A stretch of DNA of 47,121 bases, taken from contig NZ_CACSJM010000029.1 of the NCBI RefSeq assembly GCF_902706185.1, positions 1-47,121 of the forward strand, read 5' to 3'. This document shows, piece by piece, positions 39,630 through 47,028 of this stretch (the stretch's first letter is position 1; each line of letters begins with the position of its first letter). The notes below the pieces were generated by a model, which saw only the letters and a program-made list of their open reading frames with translations, did not search any database and had not been told where the DNA came from. Source of the stretch: Roseomonas sp. 18066 (GTDB lineage: Bacteria; Pseudomonadota; Alphaproteobacteria; Acetobacterales; Acetobacteraceae). Position numbers and translations under genes: made by a program.

Positions 39630-40243
39630 GACTGTCGCGCCGCCCGCTGCTCGCGGGTCTTCTCCCGGCCATGCTGACGCGGCGCGCCCAGGCGGCGCCG
39701 GTCCGCTACGGCTTCGGCCCGGCCCAGGCGCAGCTGGGCTTCGCCGTGGCCGTCTTCGGCCTGTTCGACATTCCCGGCCGCTTCGAGCGCTTCCAGGGCG
39801 AGCTGCTGCTCGATCTGACCCATTCCTGGGCCGACCCCTGGGCCGGCCCCTGGGCCGCGCCGGAGCGGACGCGGCTGACGGTGGAGATGGACATGGCCTC
39901 GGCCCGGATGGCGGATGCCGACCACACCGCGCGGCTGCGCGGCCCCGACTTCTTCGACACCGCGCAATTCCCGCGGGCGCGCTTCACCAGCCAGTCGGCG
40001 CGGCGGGTGGCGGCGGACCGGCTGTCGCTGGAGGGGCTGCTGGAGATGCGCGGCCAAATGCGGCCGCTGGCGGTCGATCTGCGGCTCGGCGACCGGCGGC
40101 GGGGGGAAGCCGGCGACAGCCTCGGCCTGGAGGCCGCCAGCCGGCTGTCGCGCAGCGCCTATGGCATGATGGCCGACCGCGCGCTGCTGGGCGACGCGGT
40201 GCGGCTGTCGCTCAGCCTGCGGGTCGCGGCCCCGCCCGGCTGA
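39626..40243 (+). CDS. YceI-family periplasmic protein
   Basis: Lipocalin-like beta-barrel family thought to bind isoprenoid-type lipids; exact role unknown. The 205 residues have a short signal region with twin arginines (LSRRPLLAGLLPAML) and RAQAAP cleavage region; then RYGFGPAQAQLGFAVAVFGLFDIPGRFERFQGEL, DFFDTAQFPRARFTSQ (the diagnostic YceI segment) and YGMMADRALLGDAVRLSLSLR. GTG start overlapping the acetyltransferase. It ends 6 bp from the convergent permease stop. Confidence 0.85.
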   Translation: MRLSRRPLLAGLLPAMLTRRAQAAPVRYGFGPAQAQLGFAVAVFGLFDIPGRFERFQGELLLDLTHSWADPWAGPWAAPERTRLTVEMDMASARMADADHTARLRGPDFFDTAQFPRARFTSQSARRVAADRLSLEGLLEMRGQMRPLAVDLRLGDRRRGEAGDSLGLEAASRLSRSAYGMMADRALLGDAVRLSLSLRVAAPPG

Positions 40244-40249
40244 CCGGCC

Positions 40250-40921
40250 TCAGCGCCCCGCCATCGCCTTGTTCTCGAGGCGCGAGATCAGCCGCACCAG
40301 CGGCCAGAGCAGCAGGAAGTAGGCGATCGCCGCGGCGACGATGGGCGTCGCGTTGTAGGTGGCGTTCTGCGCCTGGCGGGCCTGGAACAGCAGCTCCGGC
40401 AGGGCGACGACGCTGGCGATCGAAGTAAGCTTGACCACTTCCAGCGTGTTGCTGACCAGGTCGGGCAGCACGTTGCGCACCGCCTGCGGCAGGACGACAT
40501 AGGCCAGCGCCTGCGGCTGGCTGAGGCCGGTGCAGCGGGCGGCCTCGACCTGGCCGCGGGGGACGCTGCCGATGCCGGCGCGCAGCACCTCGCCGTAATA
40601 GGCGCCGGTGTTGAGGAAGAAGCCGATGGCGACCGCCCCCCAGGCGCCGACATCCAGCCCGGCGAAGGGCAGGCCGGCATAGAGGAAGACCAGCAGCACC
40701 AGCGGCGGGATGGCGCGGAACAGGTCGGTCCAGGCCGCCGCCGCCCAGCGGATGCCGCGCGGGCCGGCGGTGGAGAGCAGCGCCAGGATCACCCCGCCCA
40801 GCATGCCCAGCGGCACCGTGATGGCGGACAGCGCCAGGGTGTACAGGAAGCCCTGCCAGAGGATCGGCCAAGCTTCCCGGACGATGTCCACATTGAGGAA
40901 AGCCGTCAAGAAATCGTCCAT
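40250..40921 (-). CDS. Polar amino-acid ABC transporter permease (second)
   Basis: Inner-membrane permease half of a PAAT importer. 223 residues; membrane segments include LWQGFLYTLALSAITVPLGMLGGVILALL, FRAIPPLVLLVFLYAGLPF, and the EAA loop PRGQVEAARCTGLSQPQALAYVVLPQAVRNVLPDLVSN. Length is normal for a HisM/GlnP-like protein. Start ATG 40921; the gene begins 5 bp after the sister permease. Substrate cannot be told. Confidence 0.92.
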   Translation of the reverse strand: MDDFLTAFLNVDIVREAWPILWQGFLYTLALSAITVPLGMLGGVILALLSTAGPRGIRWAAAAWTDLFRAIPPLVLLVFLYAGLPFAGLDVGAWGAVAIGFFLNTGAYYGEVLRAGIGSVPRGQVEAARCTGLSQPQALAYVVLPQAVRNVLPDLVSNTLEVVKLTSIASVVALPELLFQARQAQNATYNATPIVAAAIAYFLLLWPLVRLISRLENKAMAGR

Positions 40922-40926
40922 GGCGG

Positions 40927-41607
40927 TCACCGCTTCCAGGCGAAGCGCGTCTCGATCCAGCGGCCGAGGGCGACGACCGGGATGAAGAGCACCAGATAGG
41001 CGATGGCGCCGAGCGTCAGCGCCGAAGGATTGGCCGAGAAGGACATGGCGCTCTGCGAGGCGCCCAGGATCTCGGCGACGCCGACGACCGAGCCCAGCGC
41101 CGTGCCCTTGGTGATGGCGATGGTGCGGTTGGTCAGCGGCGGGATGGTGATGCGCAGCGCCTGCGGCAGCACCACCAGGCGCAGCGTCGCCAGGAAGGAC
41201 AGGCCCGTGGAGCGCGCCGCCTCCCACTGCCCCTTCGGCACCGCGGTGATGCCGGCCCAGTAGATCTCCTCGGAGAAGGCCATCAGCACCAGGGTCAGCG
41301 ACAGCCAGGTGGCGGCGAAGCCGGACAGGCCGATGCCTAGCGTCGGCAGGCCGAAGAACAGCAGCACGATGATGACCAGCGGCGGCAGGGCGCGGAACAC
41401 GTCGACCGTGAAGATGATCAGCCAGTTCAGCGGCCGGATCGCCAGGCTGCGCAGCACCGCCAGCGCCAGGCCGGAGGCCAGGCCCGCGACGACGACCAGC
41501 AGCGCCAGCAGCACGGTCAGGGCCAGGCCCTGCGCCACCAGCGGCAGGTAGGTCGCCATGACCTTGAGGTTGAAGAAGGAGAACAGGAAGTTGTCGAGGC
41601 CGGACAT
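40927..41607 (-). CDS. Polar amino-acid ABC transporter permease (first)
   Basis: 226-residue PAAT permease. Seen: LPLVAQGLALTVLLALLVVVAGLASGLALAVLR, VFRALPPLVIIVLLFFGLPTLG, and EAA loop PKGQWEAARSTGLSFLATLRLVVLPQALRITIPPLTNR, then KGTALGSVVGVAEILG. Partner of the following permease. ATG 41607 chosen; the frame stays open to 41715 but that part is antisense to the ATPase end. Confidence 0.92.
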   Translation of the reverse strand: MSGLDNFLFSFFNLKVMATYLPLVAQGLALTVLLALLVVVAGLASGLALAVLRSLAIRPLNWLIIFTVDVFRALPPLVIIVLLFFGLPTLGIGLSGFAATWLSLTLVLMAFSEEIYWAGITAVPKGQWEAARSTGLSFLATLRLVVLPQALRITIPPLTNRTIAITKGTALGSVVGVAEILGASQSAMSFSANPSALTLGAIAYLVLFIPVVALGRWIETRFAWKR

Positions 41608-41617
41608 AAGCGGGGGC

Positions 41618-42376
41618 TCAGTGCCGGTCGATCTGGCGGATGAAGGCCCGGGTCCGCTCATGCTGCGGGTCGCCGAAGATCTGCGCCGGCGGGCCTTCCT
41701 CCAGCTTCTGGCCATCGGCCATGAAGACCACGCGGTCGGCGGCGGCGCGGGCGAAGGCCATCTCGTGGCTGACCACGACCATGGTCATGCCGCTCTCGCG
41801 CAGCTCGCGCATGACGGCCAGCACGCCGCCCACCAGCTCCGGGTCCAGCGCGCTGGTCGGCTCGTCGAACAGCATCACCCGCGGCTCCAGCGCGATGGCC
41901 CGCGCGATGGCCACCCGCTGCTGCTGGCCACCGGAGAGCTGCGCCGGGTGGTGGTCCATCCGGTCGCCGAGGCCGACCCGGGCCAGCGCCGCGGCGGCGA
42001 TGGCGTCGGCCTCGTCGCGGCCCTTCCCCAGCACCTTGCGCAGCGCCAGCATCACATTCTGCCGGGCGGTCATGTGCGGGTAGAGGTTGAAGCTCTGGAA
42101 CACCATGCCGATGCGGCGGCGGGCGGCGTTGATGTCGGTCTTCGGGCTCAGCAGCTCGATGCCGTCGACATGGATCGAGCCGTCATCGGGCTCCTCCAGC
42201 CGGTTCAGGCAGCGCAGCAGGGTCGACTTGCCGGAGCCCGAGGGGCCGATAATGAAGACCAGCTCCCGCTCGGCGACGCTGAGATCGACGCCCTTCAGCA
42301 CGGTCAGCGCGCCGAAGCGCTTCCACAAGCCGCGCGCGTCGACGATCGGGCGCGGGGCATCGGCGGAGACAGGCAT
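41618..42376 (-). CDS. Polar amino-acid ABC transporter ATP-binding protein (second system)
   Basis: 252-residue PAAT-class ATPase with Walker A GPSGSGKS at 44-51, Q-loop FQSFNLYPH, signature LSGGQQQR at 147-154, Walker B VMLFDEP at 167-173 and switch His in VSHEMAFAR. First gene of a minus-strand trio (ATPase, permease, permease) with no binding-protein gene. A sigma-54 promoter lies 80-95 bp upstream. ATG 42376; the longer open frame upstream is not coding. Confidence 0.94.
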   Translation of the reverse strand: MPVSADAPRPIVDARGLWKRFGALTVLKGVDLSVAERELVFIIGPSGSGKSTLLRCLNRLEEPDDGSIHVDGIELLSPKTDINAARRRIGMVFQSFNLYPHMTARQNVMLALRKVLGKGRDEADAIAAAALARVGLGDRMDHHPAQLSGGQQQRVAIARAIALEPRVMLFDEPTSALDPELVGGVLAVMRELRESGMTMVVVSHEMAFARAAADRVVFMADGQKLEEGPPAQIFGDPQHERTRAFIRQIDRH

Positions 42377-42719
42377 GGCGGATCCTCGGGCACGGAGGGA
42401 AGGGAAGGCTCTTAGGCGAGTCGGGGCCAGCCGAGAAGCCGATCTCTGCAGCATGAGCAAACGACGTGCCATTATCCGGCACAAAAACGACATGAATTTC
42501 CACCCAGCGGCACAGGGATGCGCGCCCCTGGCGGCTGACCGCCACGAATGAGGCAGATCGGCAAAAATTCGGGACAGAATGCCAGGGCGACCGCCGCCGG
42601 GCACGGCTAGGCTTGCGGTGCTGCGATGGCGGCCCCGCCCGTGGCGCCTGACCACCTCGACCACCGAGGGGCATCCGGGCGGGGCCATCCCGGCCACGCC
42701 CTGCCGAAAGGAGAGGCAG
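42377..42719. other. Divergent intergenic region, ABC ATPase / Nif11-like peptide
   Basis: 343 bp without a convincing gene. It has a sigma-54 promoter pointing left, flanked by GTGCC/GGCAC (42466-42481) and repeated AACGAC words. It also has an AAGGAGAGG-type ribosome-binding site just before 42720. No promoter for the peptide gene stands out. Confidence 0.55.
42456..42471 (-). promoter_or_regulatory. Sigma-54 (RpoN) promoter of the second amino-acid ABC operon
   Basis: Minus strand reads TGGCAC (42471-42466), GTCGT, TTGCT (42460-42456): a full match to TGGCACnnnnnTTGCW with correct 10-base GG to GC spacing. It gives a leader of about 70 bases before the ATPase ATG. The second such promoter in 10 kb, again before a polar amino-acid importer. 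Confidence 0.82.
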
Positions 42720-42986
42720 ATGCATCCCGAACCCGCCGCCGACCCGCTGATGCGCGCCCTGGCCGAGGCGCTGCGCCGCGACCCGGTGCTGCAGGCGCGG
42801 ATGCGCGACGCCCCGGACACGGCGACCGCGCTGGCGCTGCTGCGCGCCGCCGGCCTGCCGCTGCCGCCCCCCGCGCCGCGCAGCGGGCCGCTGTCGGATG
42901 CGGCGCTGGACGGCATCGCCGGCGGCGGCAGCGCCGAGGACGCGGTGGCGGCGCTGCTGCAGGCGCTGAAGACGGGCGGCGGCTAG
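42720..42986 (+). CDS. Nif11-like leader peptide with double-glycine motif (possible RiPP precursor)
   Basis: 88 residues. Residues 11-50 (MRALAEALRRDPVLQARM ... ALALLRAAGLPL) resemble the Nif11/NHLP leader helix pattern of RiPP precursors. Residues 58-69 (LSDAALDGIAGG) match the leader-end consensus LSDEELEAVAGG closely. If cut after GG, a 19-residue tail remains, with no Cys, one Ser, one Thr, and glycines at its end. AAGGAGAGG lies just before the ATG, so translation looks efficient. No modifying enzyme or processing transporter is adjacent. The leader assignment is from pattern; the function is inference. Confidence 0.72.
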   Translation: MHPEPAADPLMRALAEALRRDPVLQARMRDAPDTATALALLRAAGLPLPPPAPRSGPLSDAALDGIAGGGSAEDAVAALLQALKTGGG

Positions 42987-43020
42987 CGCGGCAACGGCTT
43001 CAAGGGTGACGACAGGCAGG

Positions 43021-43140
43021 CTTGCTGCCAGCACCTTGGCGCCAACCCAGATTGATGACAGAAACTGCCCACATTCTGTTGTCAATAGAGTTTGCTGTCA
43101 CTAGCTTGGCGCCTATTCAGGTTGATGACAGAAAACCCGG
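43021..43140. repeat. Two 50-bp direct repeats with operator-like inverted half-sites before fic
   Basis: 43021-43070 and 43091-43140 align without gaps; both contain CTTGGCGCC and TTGATGACAGAA at the same positions. The first TTGATGACAGAA (43052-43063) faces TTCTGTTGTCAA (43074-43085), an inverted match at 10 of 12 positions across a 10-base spacer. The second copy (43122-43133) ends 11 bp before the fic ATG. The layout looks like a multi-site operator. Confidence 0.8.
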
Positions 43141-43144
43141 CAGA

Positions 43145-44278
43145 ATGACCATCAAAGCCGACGACTTGTCCGAGGCAGTCCATTATCACACGGGCGCCTT
43201 CCCCCCCGCCGCCCTGGACTACGAGGCGCTGCTGGGGCCGCTGGACGACGCCGCGACCTCCCTGGCGCGCTACGACGCCAAGATGTCGAGCATGGTGAAC
43301 AGCGAGCTCTTTCTCGCCCCGCTGCGTCGCCAGGATGCCGTCAGCTCGTCGCGGATGGAGGGGACGATCTCCACCATCGAGGAAGTCTATCGCCTCGAGG
43401 CGGAAGAAGATGCCGGCGCCCCGGATCCGTATCGGGAGGCGCGGAATGACGACATCGAGACCTTCCTGTACTCGCGCGCGCTGCGCAACGCCCAGCAGGC
43501 CCTGGCCGAGGGGGCGCCGCTCAGCGAGCACCTCATCCGGACGGCCCACCAGCAGCTTCTCTTCGTGGGGCGGGGCGCCCGCAAGCGCCCGGGGACCTAT
43601 AAGACCGAGCAAAACTATATCGGCGACGACCGGCGCGCCAAGATCCACTACGTGCCCATCGCGCCGGAGCATCTGGCGCCGGCCATGGACGACCTGGTCC
43701 GCTTCATCAACGAAAACAGAATGCGCCCGCTCCTGCGCACCGCCCTGGCGCATGTCGAATTCGAAGCCCTGCACCCCTTCGAGGATGGCAATGGCCGCAT
43801 TGGCCGCATGCTTATCACCTTGATGCTATGGAAGCTGGGGATCATCAGCCAGCCGCATTTCTTCGTCTCAGGCTACTTCGAAGAGCATAAGAGCGAATAC
43901 ATCGAGAAGATGCGGGCGGTTTCCGCCGATGGCGATTGGACGGGATGGGTCGTCTTCTTCCTGACCGCCATGCATTCCCAGGCCACGCTCAACATCACGA
44001 CGGCAGACAAGATCTTCGCCCTCCACGGCGAGATGCGGGAGCGGTTCCGCGAGGCGCTGAGCTCGCAATTCCATGACCAGGCGCTCGATTTCGTCTTCGC
44101 GAGCCCGGTCTTCCGGAATGATCGCTTCGTGGAGCGATCCCGCATCCCGGCCTCGTCAGCCCGCGCCTTGTCGCGCCGCCTGGTGGAGGTCGGCCTGCTG
44201 CGCACCATCGAGCCCGCGGCCGGGCGCCGGGCGGCGCTCTATGCCTTCGATCCCCTGCTGGATCTGCTCAAGCTTTAG
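43145..44278 (+). CDS. Fic-family protein (AMPylase/AMP-modifier) with inhibitory helix and C-terminal winged helix
   Basis: Fic-domain enzyme that probably transfers AMP to a protein target. 377 residues: N-terminal Fic_N region with the inhibitory motif S68-xxx-E72-G73 (class II, inhibitor before the Fic core), flap RKRPGTYKTEQNYIG at 147-161, and full active-site motif HPFEDGNGRIGR at 210-221, so catalysis should be intact. The C-terminus (about 320-377, RIPASSARALSRRLVEVGLLRTI ... ALYAFDPLLDLL) is a winged-helix-like DNA-binding segment. The gene seems less G+C-rich than its neighbours, suggesting transfer. ATG 43145 follows repeated operator-like DNA; no antitoxin gene is seen. Confidence 0.92.
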   Translation: MTIKADDLSEAVHYHTGAFPPAALDYEALLGPLDDAATSLARYDAKMSSMVNSELFLAPLRRQDAVSSSRMEGTISTIEEVYRLEAEEDAGAPDPYREARNDDIETFLYSRALRNAQQALAEGAPLSEHLIRTAHQQLLFVGRGARKRPGTYKTEQNYIGDDRRAKIHYVPIAPEHLAPAMDDLVRFINENRMRPLLRTALAHVEFEALHPFEDGNGRIGRMLITLMLWKLGIISQPHFFVSGYFEEHKSEYIEKMRAVSADGDWTGWVVFFLTAMHSQATLNITTADKIFALHGEMRERFREALSSQFHDQALDFVFASPVFRNDRFVERSRIPASSARALSRRLVEVGLLRTIEPAAGRRAALYAFDPLLDLLKL

Positions 44279-44298
44279 CCTGGGCGGACGGGCGGCGG

Positions 44299-45888
44299 CT
44301 AGCGCGCCACCCGGGCGATCCGCCCGTCCAGCACGGTCCGCGCCGCGCCGTCGGCGGCCAGATACACGGCAACGACCTCCTCCAGCGGGGCGCCGTTGTC
44401 ATAGGCCTCGAGCGCCGCGTCGCGGAACGGGGCGTAGCCGTCGCCGCCGCGGCGGTTGAAGTCGTTGGTCACCAGGCGATAGGCCCGGGCGTCGTCCAGC
44501 GGGTGGAAGCCGCCATTCTCCGCCACCAGCACCTCGCGCAGCCGCTGCCCGGCCGGCGCCGCCGGGTCGAAGCGCAGGCGCAGCCCGGCCACCTGGGGAA
44601 AGCCGCCGCCGCCCTGCTCGACGCGCGACAGGCCGATTTCCAGCGCCGCGCGCAGGTCGCCGCCGCGCAGCGTCAGCCGCGCCAGGGTGTTGCCGAAGGG
44701 CAGCACCTCCAGCACCTCGCCCAGTGAGATGGCGCCGGCCGGCAGCCCGGCGCGCAGGCCCCCGGCATTGGTCAGCGCGATCTCGGCGCCGGGGGCAGCG
44801 GCCAGCATCGCCTCGGCCACCAGGCTGCCCAGGCGGCATTCCGCCACCCGGCAGCCGGCATTGGACAGCGCCTCGGCCGCGCGGCCCACCGCCTGGGCGC
44901 GCAAGGCCGCCAGCGGCAGGCGATAATTCTCGACGATGGCGGCGACGCGCGGCGCCTCGGGCAGCTCCGGCGTCACCGGCAGCACCCGGCCGCCATGCCC
45001 CAGCACGCGGCCATCGGCGCCGAGCTCCAGGTCCAGCCGCCCGGCCCAGCGGCCGAAGGCGCCGGCCTGGACGATGCGGACCAGCCGGTCCGGCCCCTCG
45101 ATCAGGGTGGGCGACGGCCCCTGGGCGCCGGGCAGGTCGGCCAGCAGCGTGTGCGAATGGCCGCCGACGATGACATCCACCCCCGGCAGCCGCGCCGCCA
45201 GCGCCCGGTCGGCGGCCAGGCCCAGATGCGACAGCAGCAGGATCACCGCCGGCCCCTCGGCGCGGATCGCGGCGATCGAGCGCTCGGCGGCGGCGGCGGC
45301 CTCGGTGAAGCGCAGCGTCGGGCCGGGGCTGGAGGCCTCGGGCGTGGTCTCGGTGGTCAGGCCGATCACGCCGATGCGGACGCTGCCCAGGGTGAAGACG
45401 GCATGGCCGCGCACCAGCCCGGCCAGCAGCGGCTCGGCGCTGGCGTCGAGGTTGGCCGACAGCAGCGGGAAGGGCACCATCCCGGCATAAGCCGCCAGCC
45501 GCGCCGGGCCGCCGTCGAATTCATGGTTGCCCAGCGCCATGGCCTGGGTGCCGGTGGCGCGCTGCACGGCGGCCTCGGCGGCGCCGTGATGGGCGGTGTG
45601 GAACAGGCTGCCGGTGAACTGGTCGCCGGCGTCGAGCCGCAGCACCGGGCGGCGGGCGGCGGCGGCCTCGGCCTCCAGCAGGTCCAGCGCGCTTGCCAGC
45701 CGGGCGCTGCCGCCCAGGCAAGGCGCGCCGTCGCGGCAGGCGGCGCCGCCGGCCTGCAGCCCGTCATGCTTGGCGTGGAAATCGTTCAGATGCAGCAGGC
45801 CCAGCCGCGCCACCGGCTCGGCGGCGGCGCGGCGCAGCGCCGGTAGCGTGAGCGTGGCAGCCAGCAGGAAGTGTCGGCGCAGCGCCAT
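44299..45888 (-). CDS. 5'-nucleotidase / metallophosphatase-family exported enzyme
   Basis: UshA-like two-domain phosphoesterase hydrolysing nucleotides in the periplasm. 529 residues: signal peptide with RR (MALRRHFLLAATLTLPALRRAAAEP), metal-binding LLHLNDFHAKHDG (Asp36, His38), DAGDQFTG, GNHEFDGG (about 120-127), SHLG, GGHSHTLL, then the C-terminal 5'-nucleotidase domain with LTNAGGLRAGLPAG, VLPFGNTLARLTLRG and VTNDFNRRGGDGY. ATG 45888 gives a proper signal peptide. The exact substrate range is unknown. Confidence 0.93.
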   Translation of the reverse strand: MALRRHFLLAATLTLPALRRAAAEPVARLGLLHLNDFHAKHDGLQAGGAACRDGAPCLGGSARLASALDLLEAEAAAARRPVLRLDAGDQFTGSLFHTAHHGAAEAAVQRATGTQAMALGNHEFDGGPARLAAYAGMVPFPLLSANLDASAEPLLAGLVRGHAVFTLGSVRIGVIGLTTETTPEASSPGPTLRFTEAAAAAERSIAAIRAEGPAVILLLSHLGLAADRALAARLPGVDVIVGGHSHTLLADLPGAQGPSPTLIEGPDRLVRIVQAGAFGRWAGRLDLELGADGRVLGHGGRVLPVTPELPEAPRVAAIVENYRLPLAALRAQAVGRAAEALSNAGCRVAECRLGSLVAEAMLAAAPGAEIALTNAGGLRAGLPAGAISLGEVLEVLPFGNTLARLTLRGGDLRAALEIGLSRVEQGGGGFPQVAGLRLRFDPAAPAGQRLREVLVAENGGFHPLDDARAYRLVTNDFNRRGGDGYAPFRDAALEAYDNGAPLEEVVAVYLAADGAARTVLDGRIARVAR

Positions 45889-45947
45889 GGCGAAAAAATC
45901 CGAAAAAACGCCGGGAACCCCGACCCGCCGCAAGCTTTAGCCCAAGA

Positions 45948-45974
45948 CTTGCCGCAATCGGAATGTCCCCTATG
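45948..45974 (+). promoter_or_regulatory. Candidate promoter before tauE-like gene (RpoH-like or sigma-70)
   Basis: CTTG (45948-45951), 17 bases, CCTATG (45969-45974) resembles the alphaproteobacterial RpoH pattern. The same DNA can be read as TTGCCG-N16-TATGCG for sigma-70. Found by eye in the divergent gap; the downstream leader of about 130 bases contains a CCCCCGG/CCGGGGG stem. Confidence 0.35.
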
Positions 45975-46113
45975 CGGTGTCACGGCGACATCTTCCACCG
46001 GCCCCTCGACCCGGGTGCCGGCGGAGGGGGATTCGCCCCATGCGATCACGCAACCCCCGGTGCGCAGGTGCCGGGGGCGGCCCAATTTGGCTACCAGGCC
46101 TGGTGGAGACGCG

Positions 46114-47028
46114 ATGCAGGTCTATCTGCCGATCGCCGAAATGTCCGTGGATGCCCTGCTGCTGCTCGGCATCGGCTTCGGCGTGGGATGGCTCTCCGGC
46201 CTGTTCGGCGTCGGCGGCGGCTTCTTGTTAACTCCGCTGCTGATCCTGATCGGCATCCCGGCGCCGGTGGCCGTCGCCTCGGGGGCGAACCAGACGCTGG
46301 GCGCCTCGGTCTCCGGGCTGATCGCCCAGTGGCGACGGGGCAATGTCGATCCGCGCATGGGCATGGTGCTGCTGGCCGGCGGCTTCATCGGCTCCGGCCT
46401 CGGCGTGCAGCTCTTCGCCTGGCTCCGGCGGCAGGGGCAGGTCGATCTCGCGGTCTCGATCTTTTACGTCGTCATCCTGGGCAGCGTCGGCGCGCTGATG
46501 GTGCGCGAAAGCGTCCGCGCCATCCTGCGGCGACGGCGGCAGACGGCGCCTGCCCGGCTGCACGCGCATCTCTGGATGCACGGCCTGCCCTTCAAGCTGC
46601 GCTTCCGCAAGTCGCGCCTCTATATCTCGGTGATCCCGCCGCTGCTGGTGGGCTTCGGCATCGGCGTGCTCTCGGCGGTGATGGGCGTCGGCGGCGGCTT
46701 CATGCTGGTGCCGGCCATGATCTACCTGCTGGGCATGCCCACCGCGGTGGTCATCGGCACCTCGCTGTTCCAGGTGGTCTTCGTCGCCGCCAACGTGACC
46801 CTGCTGCAGGCCGTCTCCACCGGCAGCGTCGACATCGTCCTGACGCTTCTCCTCCTGGTGGGTGGCGTCGCCGGGGCGCAGTTCGGCGCGGCCATGGGCA
46901 CCAAGCTGCGCGGCGAGGAAACCCGCGCCCTGCTCGGCCTGCTGGTGCTGGGCGTGGCAGCCAGCCTGTTCTGGGGGCTGGTGGCGACGCCCGACAACCT
47001 TTTCGCCGTCGGGCCGATCCCGCAATGA
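46114..47028 (+). CDS. TauE/SafE-family sulfite/anion exporter
   Basis: Inner-membrane exporter of the TauE/SafE family (DUF81). 304 residues with about eight membrane segments arranged as two similar halves, each with a glycine motif: FGVGGGFLLTP near 31-41 and MGVGGGFMLVP at about 190-200. A basic cytoplasmic loop (RRRRQTAPARLHAH) joins the halves. GGTGGAG precedes the ATG. The stop overlaps the next gene as ATGA. Substrate is not readable; sulfite or organosulfonates are family precedents. Confidence 0.9.
   Translation: MQVYLPIAEMSVDALLLLGIGFGVGWLSGLFGVGGGFLLTPLLILIGIPAPVAVASGANQTLGASVSGLIAQWRRGNVDPRMGMVLLAGGFIGSGLGVQLFAWLRRQGQVDLAVSIFYVVILGSVGALMVRESVRAILRRRRQTAPARLHAHLWMHGLPFKLRFRKSRLYISVIPPLLVGFGIGVLSAVMGVGGGFMLVPAMIYLLGMPTAVVIGTSLFQVVFVAANVTLLQAVSTGSVDIVLTLLLLVGGVAGAQFGAAMGTKLRGEETRALLGLLVLGVAASLFWGLVATPDNLFAVGPIPQ

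Noticed and set aside
43021..43140. CRISPR array or transposon end at the fic repeats
   Set aside because: Only two imperfect copies and no spacer series; no transposase or target duplication seen. An operator is simpler.
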